DNA of 41,956 nt from a bacterium (GTDB lineage Bacteria; BMS3Abin14): assembly GCA_029210965.1 (NCBI GenBank), contig JARGFZ010000024.1:1-41956 (forward strand), given 5' to 3'. The notes beneath the pieces were generated by a model. It made no database searches and was not told the DNA's origin. It saw only the letters and a program-made list of their open reading frames with translations. A program made the position numbers and the translations under genes. Numbering within the stretch: position 1 is the stretch's first letter; each line of letters begins with the position of its first letter. Below are positions 41,394 through 41,956 of this stretch, in pieces.

Positions 41394-41956
41394 GCCGCGT
41401 AAATTTGTTAGAAGCTTAATTTTTCGTTCCTCTTATTTTAGAAGTCAAAAGCATTAACGCAGTGGGTCGCGGAGAATGTCGATATTGAATGAAGGATTGC
41501 GCATCTAGGATGGAAAATCTATACCGGTAATCAGTAATCCGCAATTCACATTGTCTTTCTCTCGCCCGTTCCCTTCGGTCTTCGCTGGAGTCTCGTCGTG
41601 ACAGGTCGGTCACTAGATGTGCCCATCGACGCGTTTCACTTGCTCAGGACAGGCAGGGGACACAGGAAAAATCTAAATAGTTTAATATGCTTTTCCTCTG
41701 CGAACTCTGCGTCCCTGCGAGAAACTGCCTTTATCGCTAATAAAGGAGTGGTGCCTGTATCAGTTAATTGTCTGTCTTTTCCCCGACACACCGACACTCC
41801 GTTACCCCGATACGGGTTTCCCATCCCCACCATCCCCTTCATCCCTGTTAAACAAGCTCTTGCCGCTCTTTCGCGGTAACCGAGACATAATGATGTCTGT
41901 CAGTTGTCAATAAGGATCTGCCTACCTTGCGACGTGGGTTATGCTTGGCATATATG
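41394..41956. repeat. Repeat-rich right edge
   Basis: No gene. 41528-41548 shows 7-bp-spaced GGTAATC, AGTAATC units. 41570-41604 is a diverged inverted copy of the 43-bp element. 41700-41735 repeats the CTCTGCG...GTCCCTGCGAGA segment of 35445-35465. 41776-41828 is the 53-bp exact repeat of 34992-35044. The promoter of mfd should lie just above 41393, but no boxes were convincing. Confidence 0.65.

Noticed and set aside
41636-41842. Shared reading PYRGNGVSVCRGK here and near 35000
   Set aside because: The similarity is due to the 53-bp DNA repeat being translated at both sites; it is not a conserved protein.
1-41956. tRNA, rRNA, tmRNA, SRP RNA or RNase P RNA genes
   Set aside because: No stretch with the expected conserved sequences or folds was seen by eye; a covariance-model scan would be needed to exclude small RNAs fully.

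Overview
The window is 42 kb of bacterial chromosome, about 55% GC by eye, with about 36 recognisable protein-coding genes and a few remnants. The gene order on the minus strand (DUF1015, MinD/ParA-like ATPase, RodZ-like HTH protein, LolA-like protein, priA, def, fmt, DUF116, rsmB, PASTA protein, rpe) is the arrangement familiar from Deltaproteobacteria (Desulfobacterota and relatives). The DUF362/ferredoxin proteins, the fused GltD-like oxidoreductase and the Tat and Moco genes also fit an anaerobic or microaerophilic Gram-negative. The taxonomic call is inference; no rRNA or tRNA gene was seen.

Layout. 1-844: a leading terminator, a possible antitoxin scrap and a control region ending in a near-consensus sigma-54 promoter. 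845-3885: aclBA, both subunits of ATP-citrate lyase, the citrate-cleaving enzyme of the reductive TCA cycle. 4330-16023 (minus): a long housekeeping run for translation initiation and modification (def, fmt, rsmB), replication restart (priA), cell-envelope or cell-organisation proteins and rpe. 16306-21784 (plus): separate redox and peptidase genes (nitroreductase, cupin, two Fe-S proteins, M24 peptidase) and a doubtful TPR gene. 21684-25427 (minus): moaA behind a molybdenum-cofactor riboswitch, an MshEN (c-di-GMP-type) protein, and tatBC. 25813-27688: nadA (plus), facing moaC and a PilZ protein (minus). 27883-31806 (plus): yjbQ, a membrane-anchored GltD-like flavoprotein, a small Cys-rich protein and htpX. 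32256-34789: an accessory patch with a truncated nucleotidyltransferase and its small partner, an AbrB/Doc toxin-antitoxin pair and a broken RHS gene. 35540-41393 (minus): mfd, two parvulin chaperones and an S4 protein.

The most unusual property lies between the genes. Almost every loose intergenic gap carries short degenerate tandem arrays. Their sequence differs from site to site, but the period is nearly always 7 bp (sometimes 8). There are also several dispersed repeat families. One 43-bp family member sits inside the conserved RHS core and shifts its frame, and one heptamer array has become the C-terminal tail of MoaC.

The genes do not form one dedicated new pathway. The strongest regulatory finds are the sigma-54 promoter in front of aclBA, the Moco riboswitch with terminator in front of moaA, and the palindromic operator of the AbrB/Doc pair.
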